DNA of 64,000 nucleotides from Pseudarthrobacter sp. NIBRBAC000502770 (GCF_006517815.1 NZ_CP041198.1:2418001-2482000); one strand, 5' to 3'; numbered from the stretch's first letter, positions 36,572-46,138 are shown. Translations and numbers: made by a program. The notes: generated from the letters alone by a model not told the origin.

Positions 36572-37242
36572 TGAATAAGACCGGCAACGAGATTGATGGT
36601 GGTGGCCAAGACGATCGTCCCCAGCAAGAACGACAGAAGCGCCTGACGGAGCACGGTCGTGCGGATCGCGTCCGTCTTCAGGTCGGTGTCGGAGACTTGG
36701 TAGGTCATACCGACGGTGAAGGCGAGATACGCGAAGTCCATATACCGGGGCTGCTTGTCCTCATTGAAATCAACCCCTGCCTTGTCCCGGTAGTAGATGG
36801 AGGCGTATCGGAGGGTAAAGAGTGTGTGGACCAGGAACCAGGACAGGGCAACGCTGCCAAGGGCCATCGCGATGATCCCTGCTTTCGTACCGCCCTGAGC
36901 GTCGGCGGCATCCAGAAGGATCAGTGCCACACCGCTGAAGCTCGCCACGGTGGCAACCAGCACCAGCGCGTCGGCTGGACCCCGGCCCGGATCCTCGCGC
37001 AGCGCGTGTGCTGCCGTCGCTTCCGGCTGCAGCCGGCCGATGACCGACCACACCCAGATGAGGTATGTCAGGGACGCTGCAGCCCAGCCCATGGCGGGCG
37101 CGTAGGCCCACGACTTGAGGGTGCCGACGGCTACTGCCACCGCAACACCGACGATGACCATCACGATGACCCGCAACCGGGAGTGGTGGGCGGGCGTATT
37201 GAAGCGGGCGGATGGGCCGCCGGACGTTTTGGTTGCGCTCAT
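36568..37242 (-). CDS. DUF1345 membrane protein
   Basis: A 224-residue membrane protein with about six helices and the DUF1345 hallmarks: HTLFTLRYASIYYRDKAGVD near the middle, then MDFAYLAFTVGMTYQVSDTD. The family is widespread and uncharacterised. GGAG is just before the ATG. Confidence 0.87.
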   Translation of the reverse strand: MSATKTSGGPSARFNTPAHHSRLRVIVMVIVGVAVAVAVGTLKSWAYAPAMGWAAASLTYLIWVWSVIGRLQPEATAAHALREDPGRGPADALVLVATVASFSGVALILLDAADAQGGTKAGIIAMALGSVALSWFLVHTLFTLRYASIYYRDKAGVDFNEDKQPRYMDFAYLAFTVGMTYQVSDTDLKTDAIRTTVLRQALLSFLLGTIVLATTINLVAGLIH

Positions 37243-37520
37243 GCTCCGATGATCCCACCGCGGGCGGTATCGGTTTGGCTTCCGCGGCGGCGCGCCTTCA
37301 CAAATGATCTGACGCGGCGTGGAGGGAATTCCACCAAGACCGTGGCGCCGAAGGTCATGGACAAAGAATGGCTCAAAATTCCCCGTCCCGGGTTTACCGG
37401 GCCGTACGATGAGCACGTCGATGTCGCTGGCGCCGGTCGGATAAACCGGTGTGGCGCCTGTGATCCGATTGAACGTCTCACCTTCCTGCGGGCGGCTGAG
37501 CGAAGTCTTGGGGGTATGGG

Positions 37521-38660
37521 GTGTTTGTTCCAAACGACGGTGATCAGTTCCGCGAGGATAGCCTGCCGGCGCGGATCCGTAAGCTGCGCAGGCCCTGGGC
37601 GGTCGTGACCGCGGCCCTGGGGTTCCTGGTGATCGCCGTTGCGGCTGTTGCCGGTTCGATCCTGGTCAACGAGTACGACAGCACGATCATCTCGTCCCGG
37701 GTCGAGGGCTTGATTTTAGGCGCGGCGATCGTCTTTGCGGTCTTCGGCGCCGTCCTGCTGTGGTACGCCGGGGAGTGGGTGACACTCACCAGGGAAGCGG
37801 CCTTTGTAACGACTGCCTTCTTCATCCGATCCCGGGTCGATCGCTCCCAGCTGGAAGATTTTCATCCGTACCTCCACCGGATACCCAGCCGAGGTGGTCC
37901 GCAGTACCGGATGGTGCCGACCTTTACCGTGCGGGACACCCGAGACCGGCTTCGGGACGTTCCGCTGCCATGCCTTTCCTACTGGAACCCCGTCGGCGGT
38001 ACGGAGGCGGCCCTGCCGCCCTGTGCCGCGTTCATCGAGGCATGGGCGCGTGCGGTCAGCAGCCCCTATTCGAGAGCCGTCATGATCGGGGTTGTGCCGG
38101 GCGTACTTGAGATGCACCGGCAATCCGTGCGGACAGGGCTGCTGCGACGCGCGCGCCTCGTGGCCATCCTCATACCCCTCGTCTCCATCGGGTTGGGACT
38201 GGGCCTCGGCTTCGGGCTGGCTCCGGCGTCCAAGGCCTTGGGGCTAACGCGCAGCGCCGACGCCCAAACAAACCGCACCGGCACAAGGGACCTTGACGAC
38301 CATCTCACGCCGCCCATGACCGCGTACCAGTGGCGTGCCAAAGAGATTCAGCCCGGAACCCGGGACTTCACCTTCTTCCCGACCCTGCGGTCGCTGCCCT
38401 CCGCGCCTTACACGGTCCGATACTTCATTCGTGACCCATCCCAACACGGCGCCGAACTCACAGGACCGGAGCAAAAGTACGGGCGAATCGTCTCCGAAGG
38501 GACGATCTCCGCTGAGAATCCCACCATCGAGTTCACCCTGGACCACGACGACACCACCTTCACTTTCGAGGTGTACGTCACCGACGACCAGGGTCATACG
38601 ACGCTCGATTCTGACCTCTACCGGAGTCTCGCCGCGCAACCGACTGCTCCGAAGACCTAA
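37521..38660 (+). CDS. three-helix membrane protein with extracellular beta domain
   Basis: A 379-residue protein: two membrane helices at about 30-50 and 62-85, a cytoplasmic part, a third helix at about 215-235 (LIPLVSIGLGLGLGFGLAPA), then an outer domain ending LDHDDTTFTFEVYVTDDQGH. The outer part looks like an Ig-like module. The GTG start is the best placed but not certain. Function unknown. Confidence 0.75.
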   Translation: MFVPNDGDQFREDSLPARIRKLRRPWAVVTAALGFLVIAVAAVAGSILVNEYDSTIISSRVEGLILGAAIVFAVFGAVLLWYAGEWVTLTREAAFVTTAFFIRSRVDRSQLEDFHPYLHRIPSRGGPQYRMVPTFTVRDTRDRLRDVPLPCLSYWNPVGGTEAALPPCAAFIEAWARAVSSPYSRAVMIGVVPGVLEMHRQSVRTGLLRRARLVAILIPLVSIGLGLGLGFGLAPASKALGLTRSADAQTNRTGTRDLDDHLTPPMTAYQWRAKEIQPGTRDFTFFPTLRSLPSAPYTVRYFIRDPSQHGAELTGPEQKYGRIVSEGTISAENPTIEFTLDHDDTTFTFEVYVTDDQGHTTLDSDLYRSLAAQPTAPKT

Positions 38661-38670
38661 AAAGCCCCTC

Positions 38671-39276
38671 CTAAGCCGGGTCGATCCATCTCCGGATGCC
38701 GCCTTCGATGTGGACGACGGCCCCGCGTAAACCGGGGTAGTCGCTGGGGTCAGGCCCTTCAGGGCCTGCGGTCATGGCGTCCAGGTTGATGGTCTTGCAT
38801 TTGATGCCCAGGGACCGGAGCGCGGCCGCCAGGGCGTCCTGGGGTGGCATGGTTTCGTACTTCTCGTACATCTGGTTGAAGGCCGCCTCGATGGCCTGGC
38901 CGTCCAGCGCGTCGAAAGCTTCCTGGGCGTCGTTGCGGATGGCAATGAACGCAGTCAGGACAGCGCCATGTTCTTCCTCTTCCTCCACGGGAGGCGGGGT
39001 GGTGGCCAGCGGGCCGGCGTTGATCATCTGGACGCTGGCGGCGCTTGAGGCGCCGGAGCGCTCCATGTCGAACTCGTTCTGCACCCGGCCGGCACGCATC
39101 AGCAGGTCCAGCTGCTCTTCGCCCTCACTGCCCAGGTTGTCGAACCATTCCTGCATGCCGGGGTCGCTGCCCTGCCAGCCGGAAGCCCACCTGCCGGGCT
39201 CAACTTCGGTCATGCCCATCTCGGCGAGGAACTTCAGTTCCTCCTCGGTGGGACGGTCGTCCTGCTTGCCGTTCAA
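38671..39276 (-). CDS. acidic hypothetical protein
   Basis: A 201-residue, strongly acidic soluble protein with EEELKFLAEMGMTEVEPGRW near the start and a poly-Glu run in the middle. The TTG start follows GGGGGAGA. It is convergent with the membrane protein gene, 10 bp apart. Family not recognised. Confidence 0.74.
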   Translation of the reverse strand: MNGKQDDRPTEEELKFLAEMGMTEVEPGRWASGWQGSDPGMQEWFDNLGSEGEEQLDLLMRAGRVQNEFDMERSGASSAASVQMINAGPLATTPPPVEEEEEHGAVLTAFIAIRNDAQEAFDALDGQAIEAAFNQMYEKYETMPPQDALAAALRSLGIKCKTINLDAMTAGPEGPDPSDYPGLRGAVVHIEGGIRRWIDPA

Positions 39277-39335
39277 GGTCTCCCCCGTCGTCCGGTTTCC
39301 TGCGTCCTAACCGGGTGACTGGGTTCTCTTCGCGG

Positions 39336-39409
39336 TGGGCGCGCCGGTTTCGAACCGGCGTCTCCGGGGCATAGGCCCGGCGTCTTTGACCCAAGGCGGT
39401 GCTGTCCCA
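39336..39409 (-). other. tRNA-like relic
   Basis: On the minus strand, this 74-nt segment ends with a perfect T arm (GCCGG-TTCGAAA-CCGGC) and GCGCCCA. Before it lies a stem CCGGG/CCCGG with 7-nt loop CCTATGC in the anticodon-arm position, and a D-loop-like TTGGGTCAAAG. The acceptor stem has only four pairs and U33 is missing, so it is not a working tRNA by eye. Confidence 0.32.
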
Positions 39410-39472
39410 GTGCATCAAGCCGGCATCGAAGCCGGCGGGTCAGCCATCACATTCCCGGCCCACACCGTCATG

Positions 39473-39505
39473 CACTGGACACCGCTCGAGACGAGCACTC
39501 CAGTG
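39473..39505. other. nested hairpin
   Basis: CACTGGA/TCCAGTG enclose GCTCG/CGAGC with a 3-nt loop. Just upstream a GCCGG...CCGGC T-arm-like hairpin (about 39419-39436) also occurs. Probably part of the same relic RNA cluster. From 39506 to 39779 I see no gene. Confidence 0.38.
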
Positions 39506-39779
39506 GTGCGATGACCCGTCACCCTGCCGGTTCAACGGCGTGCAGCCAAGTGGTGTCGATCCTGCCGTGGGTCCGAATCATGCTGCTCCTTTGGCCCGAC
39601 CATCAGGGAGAGTTGTCTGAAGCGCCAAGGACGAGATGACCCTGGAGCCGGGGTGGTGCCAAGGAAGCCGCTGACACGGCATTGGTTACGGCCAACGTGG
39701 TTGCCCCCGCGACCCAGCTGAACACGCTCCAGCCCGGCGCGGTTCCTGTTCCCGCCCCTTAGCAGGGACATCATATGGA

Positions 39780-39814
39780 GAAGCACCCCGCCGGCGGTGG
39801 GGTGCTTCTCTTTT
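39780..39814 (+). terminator. rho-independent terminator
   Basis: GAAGCACCCC/GGGGTGCTTC arms with 9-nt loop, then TCTTTT. It points rightwards, but no plus-strand gene precedes it closely. Confidence 0.7.
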
Positions 39815-39830
39815 GCCAGGCGGTTCGGTC

Positions 39831-41216
39831 CTAGCCGGTGCAGCTCACGTGGTTCACCTGGACCTTGTCGGGATTCAAACCCGGGGCCGCCTGGATGTGG
39901 ACTCTCTGCGGCACACCGGTGGTCATGTTGTTCGCCCGGCCGCGTGCGGTGCCAATGGCCTTCCCGTTCTGAAGCAGGTCGACCATGGCCTCCGCGGACC
40001 CGCACCCGGAGTAGAGGGGGGTCTCCAGCAAGATCTCCGTACAGGCCACTCCCGGGTTGCAGGTGTACTGCTCGTGCGGGACCCATTTCACGTAAAAGGA
40101 GCCACTCTGAAACCAGTCACCCTGCCCCTCCAAGGCTTTTACGACAGCCGGGTTAAAGCTGGGATTCACCGCGGACGAAGTGTCGGATCTGGACGATGAC
40201 GTCCCGGTCTGGGAAATCCCGACGGCGAGCCCGCCAGCTATGAGGATGACCAGGGCGGCGGCGAGGGCGATAAGGCCGGCGTGGCCTTCCTTCCGGGGTG
40301 GAGGACTATAGGCCGGCGTCGGACGTGCTCCCGGCGTCCGTGGTGGCGCTGCGGGTGCCTGCTGTGGCGGCGCGGTGGCAGCCGAAAGAACCGCGTTAAT
40401 TCTCCTGTGGGCCCGGACTTCGAAGGCTTCGCGCCGCTCCATGATCATCCGGGTGTGCTGCAGTGCGGCTTCCCACTGGTGGATATTCCCCTGGGACTCC
40501 TGCGTCCAGGAATTCGCTTCAGCCAGAAGCCGCGTGAAGATTCTTTCTTTGGCCTTCACAACCGCTGTCCCTACGTGCTGCGGAGACGTCGCCAGGGTGG
40601 TCAGGGGATTCTCGCGTCTCTCGCCAGCCACCGTGCTGACTTGCCAGGCAATTGCATCAGCGGCGCGGTCTGAGATGTCGTCGAGGCGTTGCTTTGTCAC
40701 GCCGGCCGGCGCTCCCAGGTACAGGTCGGCACTGAGGTCGACCGGTGCCATCTGAAGGTCCGGGTCAACCAGGAAACTCCAGCCTGCGGGCGGCGCGGGC
40801 CAGGATGGGTCGGGCTCCCAGCCGGGCCCCGGCCTCCACCCCTCTGGTGTTTTTGGCCAACCGGGAGGCGGGTTGAAGACCTGAAGCTTCTGTCCATTGG
40901 CATGGTTGGCGCTGGGCGCCGGCTGCGGTGCCGGACTCGCCGTAGCAGGCGGTTGGGACCCCTCCGCCGCCTCGGCGATGCGGATAAGGAGGTTCATGGC
41001 GCGGAAGTATCTGACCGTGTTAACGATGGCGAAGAGTATGCCGCCGCCGATTGCTCCTCCGAACACGACGTACCGGCTTCCTGGGGTCGCCGTGTTGTAC
41101 GAGGAGAGACTCAAAACGACTCCGACGACAGCGATTCCGACGTTGAGCCACGCCCATACCAGGTGGCGGCGCGCTGCCCGCTCCAGCTGGGCAACGATGC
41201 CCTGGTCCCCCGCCAT
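39831..41216 (-). CDS. large membrane protein with Trp/Pro repeat linker
   Basis: A 461-residue protein: two membrane helices at about 23-41 and 50-68, a Pro/Trp-rich segment (PPPGWPKTPEGWRPGPGWEP) as in DUF2510-like actinobacterial proteins, a helical cytoplasmic domain, a third membrane helix at about 320-340, and an outer domain with two Cys pairs (CNPGVACTE, SGCGSAE). Function unknown. Its stop lies 16 bp from the terminator. Confidence 0.8.
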   Translation of the reverse strand: MAGDQGIVAQLERAARRHLVWAWLNVGIAVVGVVLSLSSYNTATPGSRYVVFGGAIGGGILFAIVNTVRYFRAMNLLIRIAEAAEGSQPPATASPAPQPAPSANHANGQKLQVFNPPPGWPKTPEGWRPGPGWEPDPSWPAPPAGWSFLVDPDLQMAPVDLSADLYLGAPAGVTKQRLDDISDRAADAIAWQVSTVAGERRENPLTTLATSPQHVGTAVVKAKERIFTRLLAEANSWTQESQGNIHQWEAALQHTRMIMERREAFEVRAHRRINAVLSAATAPPQQAPAAPPRTPGARPTPAYSPPPRKEGHAGLIALAAALVILIAGGLAVGISQTGTSSSRSDTSSAVNPSFNPAVVKALEGQGDWFQSGSFYVKWVPHEQYTCNPGVACTEILLETPLYSGCGSAEAMVDLLQNGKAIGTARGRANNMTTGVPQRVHIQAAPGLNPDKVQVNHVSCTG

Positions 41217-41302
41217 GCTCTCCCCTTTTGCCCTGTGCGGCCCAAGCCGCTGCGCAATAGCGTAGCGCCGCCAATGTCGTTTTGATCGACGAACAGGGTT
41301 TA
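41217..41302. other. short gap
   Basis: Nothing seen. Confidence 0.3.
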
Positions 41303-41701
41303 TGTCGTCCGACGATCTGGCTGCGAGGCCTTGTCGGACTGCCCCGGCCTGAGTGAGGCCTTCCGACGCCCAGCCGACCTAAAAAGACACCCGGAAGCCG
41401 ACGCCCCCACGTAGCGCCGGTTCTGGTCCACCGTAGACCGGGCCGACCACCAGCTTGGGACGGCCTTAAACGGAATGCGAACCGCGAGTCTGTTCATGAT
41501 CGGGCTGGTGGACCTAGAGATGGCCGCGCCCCGGATGCTGATGGCCAAGGCATCTTGGTCGGTCGAGGCACCAAATGTCGACCTATACGGGGCCAAGTGT
41601 TCGTTGATGAGGCGGTCGCGCTGCTGCGGTTCCCTGTTGAGCCTTCGCGCCTTGCGGGTCTCAGCTACCTGCGAGACGAAATCCTCATGAAGGAGCTTCA
41701 A
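41303..41701 (-). CDS. possible gene or gene fragment
   Basis: A frame of about 130 codons with typical codon use (KLLHEDFVSQVAETRKARRL, then TDQDALAISIRGAAISRSTS). It has only a weak TTG start and no ribosome site; in-frame TAG lies just upstream. It may be the end of a truncated gene. Family not recognised. From 41702 to 41884 nothing is seen. Confidence 0.35.
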
Positions 41702-41884
41702 GGGCTCCGCTGTGCTGATCTGCGTTCCTCGGATAACCTAGCTTCCAACCCGGATGTATATGCAGGGTCACGTTTGGCCCCGCTCTGCCGCTTCAACCAG
41801 GGCGGCCCCCGGTTCGCGCCTAGGACTGTACCAACAAATTGGGTTGAGGCTCCTGGACTCGCTTCATAACCTCCTTGAACCGTG

Positions 41885-42448
41885 TCAGGCGACGCCAAGG
41901 CCTGCGTACAGCTTTCGGATGATGCCGGCGTCCCGTTGGCGGGCGATGGCCCGGGCTATCCGGGCGCATGTGAGGGCGTCGTCGCCTGCGTTGTGGGCGG
42001 CGAATCCCGGAAGGCCCAAGTGTTCAGCCACTGGATCAGCTTGTTCTTGGGGCAATCTGAAGGCGGCGGGGCGAGCTTCTCTGTGCAGCGGAATTCGTTG
42101 CGCGGCTGCGGTAGCCCCGCGATCTCAGAAGGACCTGCGCATCACTCCGGCGCCGTAGCCGATGTTGTGGGCCAGCACCGGCCCGTCACCGATGATGCCC
42201 GCAAGAGTGTGCATGGATTCCTCCAGGGAGGGCGCCCCGGCCATTATTTGGGCGTCGATGCCATGGATGCGGCCAGCATTCGGGTCAAAAGAGTCGATGC
42301 CGGTGTGCGGCCTAATCAGCCAGGACCTGGTGCGCGTGATGGTGCCGTCCCGGACCACAGCCAGTCCGACAGCGCCGGCGGAGGCGCGGTCGGAGTTGGC
42401 AGCCTCGAAGTCGATGGCGGTGAAGGTCAGTCCGGGGGTCGGTTCCAT
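41885..42448 (-). pseudogene. 3'-5' exonuclease (DnaQ-like), frameshifted
   Basis: The first frame, from ATG 42448, gives LTFTAIDFEAANSDRASAGA with the exonuclease I motif DFE, then RIHGIDAQIMAGAPSLEESM and GPVLAHNIGYGAGVM (motif II). It stops soon after. Other frames continue GLPQPRNEFRCTEKLA and then VAEHLGLPGFAAHNAGDDAL with motif III, ending at 41885. Two indels break a complete DnaQ-type exonuclease. Start supported by the CCGCACACAT box 7 nt upstream. Confidence 0.75.
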
Positions 42449-42455
42449 GGGCTCC

Positions 42456-42465
42456 ATGTGTGCGG
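42456..42465 (-). promoter_or_regulatory. CCGCACACAT box of exonuclease gene
   Basis: Ends 7 nt before the ATG at 42448. Confidence 0.5.
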
Positions 42466-42592
42466 CGGAACAGACTCATCTTCCCGGCCATCTGATAGTT
42501 GAGCCTCCCGGCATTGACAACTATAGAAAGCCGGAACAATACTTAGAGCACCCGGGCACCTCAACTATTGACCTAAAAGTCAAGGAGCACCA

Positions 42593-43153
42593 ATGCTGCA
42601 CATCACCGTCACCGCCAAGAAACCCGTCAACCCTGAGCATGACGGGCTCGGCCGCCCCTATGTCGGATACGAAGAGGGCATGACCCAGGACGAGATGTAC
42701 GCGGCGAACCATGGCGAATGGGCCATCGGAGCCCGGGCCCAGAAGGAACGCTACGCCCTGTTCTCCTTCGGCCGTACAGTCATCCAGGCCATCGAGATCG
42801 ACAACCTGGAACGGACCACCATCTACAGCGGTGACCCGAACGAGAAACGCGACGACCGCTACACGATCAACGGCAAGGTCCTTGAGAAGGGCCACCCCGT
42901 CTTCGACAAATACGTCGGCAAGGAATCCCCCGTCAGCGCTTCCCGCAACCCCGTCCGCTACTTCGACGATCCCGAGTTCGATGGCGAGGCCGGCCAGTTG
43001 TGCGCGTGCGGTTGCGGAGAAATGACGACCGCCGGCGAGTTCATCCCCGGCCACGACCAGAAGGCCATCCACGAACGCATCGCCAGGATCGGCACCGTTG
43101 CCGAGTTCCTGAAATGGATGGACGTCGTTCGCCCCGCTTCCCTGGGACGGTAG
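42593..43153 (+). CDS. hypothetical protein with C-terminal Cys motif
   Basis: A 186-residue soluble protein. The first 130 residues form a beta-rich domain (YALFSFGRTVIQAIEIDNLE, then GKVLEKGHPVFDKYVGKESP). The tail is CACGCGEMTTAGEFIPGHDQ then KAIHERIARIGTVAEFLKW, a short module I know from many actinobacterial and phage proteins, with four Cys/His that may bind zinc. GGAG is upstream of the ATG. The AT-rich stretch before it (42500-42580) probably holds the promoter. Confidence 0.76.
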   Translation: MLHITVTAKKPVNPEHDGLGRPYVGYEEGMTQDEMYAANHGEWAIGARAQKERYALFSFGRTVIQAIEIDNLERTTIYSGDPNEKRDDRYTINGKVLEKGHPVFDKYVGKESPVSASRNPVRYFDDPEFDGEAGQLCACGCGEMTTAGEFIPGHDQKAIHERIARIGTVAEFLKWMDVVRPASLGR

Positions 43154-43173
43154 ACCCCAGATTCACAAAGAAA

Positions 43174-43202
43174 GACCCCGACATCTTTGTGTTGCCGGGG
43201 TC
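43174..43202. terminator. weak hairpin between convergent genes
   Basis: GACCCCG/CGGGGTC arms with a 15-nt loop; no T tract. Confidence 0.4.
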
Positions 43203-43223
43203 CCTCGAATCTGCCGTTCGCCG

Positions 43224-43724
43224 TCAAGTGGGTAGGCCGGGAACTTTTTGCGTGGCCATGGACAGAAGGCCCATCACGCTCGCGAACAGCAAAAGGATGT
43301 TGAGAATGCCGGTTACCGAATAGACGATTACCTGTCTGCTGGTGGCTCCGTGGGCGGGCCATCCGACCACGATGATTATTGCGCCAACCAGTGCAGAAAC
43401 CCCCAGAGCAACCCACACGTTATGCGGCGCCGAGGCCCAGAAGACCCCGAAACTGTTCGCTAGGGCGGCGCACACCGCAGCTGCCGTCGGGAATGTCAAC
43501 GAGTCGGAGGATATGAACACGCCGCCTGTCGCGGCTGCCTCCGATGTCTTCAAGGGCGAGAGTGGACCCGTGGGATTATCAAGGTTGGACAAGGTTGTCG
43601 CGGGCAGAGGTCCTCCGCTCCCGGACGCTGTAGTCTCCCTGGCCGGCGGGCTTGCTCCTGTGGCGCCATCGGCAAGGGGATCTCCAGAATAAAGTTCGCT
43701 TGTGGGAATAGTGTCATCAGGCAT
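43224..43724 (-). CDS. membrane protein with disordered N-terminus
   Basis: A 166-residue protein: about 70 Ser/Pro/Gly-rich residues, then three membrane helices (about 78-100, 106-122, 130-157). AAGGTG lies before the ATG, 17 bp after the stop of the upstream 410-residue gene, so the two form an operon. Function unknown. Confidence 0.75.
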   Translation of the reverse strand: MPDDTIPTSELYSGDPLADGATGASPPARETTASGSGGPLPATTLSNLDNPTGPLSPLKTSEAAATGGVFISSDSLTFPTAAAVCAALANSFGVFWASAPHNVWVALGVSALVGAIIIVVGWPAHGATSRQVIVYSVTGILNILLLFASVMGLLSMATQKVPGLPT

Positions 43725-43741
43725 CGCTGTCACCTTGTAAG

Positions 43742-44974
43742 TTAAGGTTCCCAAGGGGCCGGAACATATCCGTCCGCTCTCAGTTCATAGTGCGGGAAAT
43801 AGCTGACAGCGGCAGTCTTAGCTAGGAAAGTCACAGATTCCGGATACGTTTTCGTCGCGTCCCCTACGAGCTTCCCGTCCGCGTATACCTGAATCGTGGA
43901 CGGTGCCACTATCTGTTTAGTGAAGCTGTCCACTGCTGAGAAAAGGACATTGAACCTCATTCCATGAAGAATTGGGATTGGATGCAGCCTGCTTGCGGTC
44001 ACCTCCATCGATCCCCCAGAGGATAGCCAGATGTAGTGATCTCCATTCAGCGGCACAATTCCGATCCCCTCGATATTCAAGGCAAGTTCGAACTCGTGAC
44101 TACCAACAGAGGGAGGTGCCTTGATGCCGAAGGTGTAGCTGTAGTCCTGCCCGGGCTGCACGTCGGTTGTAATCGGAACGGGATCAAACCAACCGTTGCC
44201 GGTCTCTTTGTAGGCGTGCGGCGATTGACTCGTGTCCACTGTTACTGTCGTAAGTTGAGTCCTGCCAGACGGAATAGTTTGTCGACCGGTGTTGTGCAGG
44301 ACGAAACTGACTGACCCCGGCACGCCCTCCGGGAGGGTATCTCTGGGGTATTGAAGTACCTTGCCGGCTGCCCTGTAGTCGCGGTCATCTCGAGTAAGCC
44401 TCAAGTCCACAACGTAGTGGCCCCCGTTCGTCATGGGGACTGAGTAGAAGGCGTTGCCAGGAAATAGGTCAGTCATCTGAAGCGGTGCCAACAAACTCCC
44501 CAATACCGTATCCTTATCCAGATCGGAGACGTCCTTTATCAGGGTCGGCAATTGCTGGAGAAAGCTGCCGATGGCCTTGCTGAGCGGATTATCGCCGCTA
44601 GAAAGGACGCTGCCGGCCGCAGCAGCGATGTCTCCTGCCAACTTCTCGTAGCTGGCCCACGTGTGTAGGAGACTTTGACTGTAACCGCCCAAGGCGATGC
44701 CTATGGTGTCTGTTTCGTCTACGTCCAGTTCAAACTGGAACATGCTCGCCGCAGCAACAGTAAGGTCGATGACGTCGCCCAATTTGCACGTCAAGGGCTC
44801 GAATGTGTCCTCCGGGTTCTTAATTTTTATCGGGTCACCGACCAGTATGGGCGTCGATTTATCGCCGTTCGACATGGCTCCCATCAGATATATTTGGTCG
44901 TTGTCCGTAGGCCACCCATGCTCCGGGGTGACGCAGTAGATATTCAGTGCTTCCACGCGGAATTTTGTTGCCAT
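43742..44974 (-). CDS. large beta-rich protein of unknown function, low GC
   Basis: A 410-residue soluble protein without signal peptide. It starts MATKFRVEALNIYCVTPEHG and contains several beta-sandwich-like stretches (SVSFVLHNTGRQTIPSGRTQ, DYSYTFGIKAPPSVGSHEFE) and one helical segment in the middle. The GC content is visibly lower than in the flanks, with more A/T-ending codons, which suggests recent transfer. Together with the membrane protein gene downstream it could be a secretion-free effector or a membrane-associated complex; neither is demonstrated. Confidence 0.8.
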   Translation of the reverse strand: MATKFRVEALNIYCVTPEHGWPTDNDQIYLMGAMSNGDKSTPILVGDPIKIKNPEDTFEPLTCKLGDVIDLTVAAASMFQFELDVDETDTIGIALGGYSQSLLHTWASYEKLAGDIAAAAGSVLSSGDNPLSKAIGSFLQQLPTLIKDVSDLDKDTVLGSLLAPLQMTDLFPGNAFYSVPMTNGGHYVVDLRLTRDDRDYRAAGKVLQYPRDTLPEGVPGSVSFVLHNTGRQTIPSGRTQLTTVTVDTSQSPHAYKETGNGWFDPVPITTDVQPGQDYSYTFGIKAPPSVGSHEFELALNIEGIGIVPLNGDHYIWLSSGGSMEVTASRLHPIPILHGMRFNVLFSAVDSFTKQIVAPSTIQVYADGKLVGDATKTYPESVTFLAKTAAVSYFPHYELRADGYVPAPWEP

Positions 44975-45230
44975 GGGTCCAGGTCCTTTACCTGAGTTCA
45001 CGGTGGAGACCAATTTCCGAGATCGTCGCCTCGATTAGCAGCACATGGCGGTCTTATCGCATATGCCCGATCGGTCCCCAGCGACCTGACAGTCCGTCCC
45101 CAGAACTAGCGCAGAATCAATTTTGATCTTTTGCACTTTCTTGTCAAGAGGTAAATCACCCCCGGGCACCAATACGGGGGATGAATAGAAATCCCCTACA
45201 GCTTTGAAGTCACAGGGGTGCTCTGAGGCT
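44975..45230. other. AT-richer gap
   Basis: No gene. Probably holds the promoter of the minus-strand operon. Confidence 0.35.
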
Positions 45231-45795
45231 TTAGCCGTTGGGGTATTCCTGGGCGTGCCAGTCGTCGATGACGCCGTGGATGTCCATCATTCCGTCCCAG
45301 CCTGATTCCATGTAGACGTTGGCTGCGAAGCCGGCGAACCGCTCCGCCTGGTCGCGGTCCTCAAACCCTTTCGTACCGAGAGGTCAATGGCGCCGATGTA
45401 GGCCCAGCGGTGGTGGGAGTCCCACTTCTCGCGGTCCTCGGGGCTGAGCGGGTCACCTTCGTCCTCGGGCCAGTCGAAGTCCCGGTCATCGTCGTCCTCG
45501 TGTGCCTGGGCAGTGCCGGCCGTTGCCGCCGCAGCGGCCAGTGCTGCTGCCGACGCCTCATTAGCCTCGGCTTCGGCCTTCCGTTCCGCCTCCTCAGCGA
45601 CGTACTGGGGGATGCATTCCTTGGCCAGGGTGCCGGGCTTGAAGTCCAGCTCCCGTTCGATGGGCAGGCCGAACTGTCCCCGGAGCTTCTCGATCTCGGT
45701 GAGGCTGGCGTAGCCCCACTCACCCTCCCGTGGCCTGCGATCTGGGCGAACGTTGCCCGAAGGAGGGCCAGGCGGTGTGCTTTCGAGATGCCCAT
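45231..45795 (-). pseudogene. hypothetical gene with two frameshifts
   Basis: The first frame starts MGISKAHRLALLRATFAQIA; the second runs PREGEWGYASLTEIEKLRGQ through an Ala/Glu-rich helix to DREKWDSHHRWAYIGAIDLS; the third ends GFEDRDQAERFAGFAANVYM and EYPNG. Codon use changes frame near 45730 and 45365. A CCGCACAC sequence precedes the ATG, two bases shorter than the usual box. Family not recognised. Confidence 0.6.
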
Positions 45796-45960
45796 GCCGT
45801 CCGTGTGCGGCTGATTTCAAAAACGCGCAGACCTGGGCAAAGTTTCTTCTAACCGGCATTTGGGATGGCCCGATGTGTCCTGTCGGCGGCCCTCCCGCGA
45901 CGCCGGAAAGAGGTGCCCGGGAGCCTCACCCTGGGTGCCGAATCATGCCCTCCGGAGGGT

Positions 45961-46079
45961 GGTCCTTTTTGGTGGTTCAGGGGTGGTTCGTTTTGCTGGT
46001 CCACAGGGGTGGTCAATTTGGCGGTCCATTTCAAAACCGGTGCTGGTCCTTTTCCCTGGTCCTTTCACTGTCGTGGACC
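45961..46079. repeat. iteron array upstream of DUF2637 gene
   Basis: GGTCC or a one-base variant recurs at 45961, 45974, 45985, 45998, 46011, 46023, 46045 and 46058, mostly 11-13 bp apart and followed by T-rich sequence; GGACC at 46075 faces the other way. The array lies directly upstream of the TACACT promoter element (46085-46090). It is a candidate operator or replication/partition site. Confidence 0.72.
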
Positions 46080-46138
46080 ACCTCTACACTGGGCATCCAG
46101 GACGGCCAGACCGTGGTTAGAGAGCAGGAAGGACAGCT

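Noticed and set aside
36139..37608. Long plus-strand frame of about 490 codons across two genes
   Set aside because: It runs out of frame through a real plus-strand gene and antisense through the DUF1345 gene, with improbable composition.
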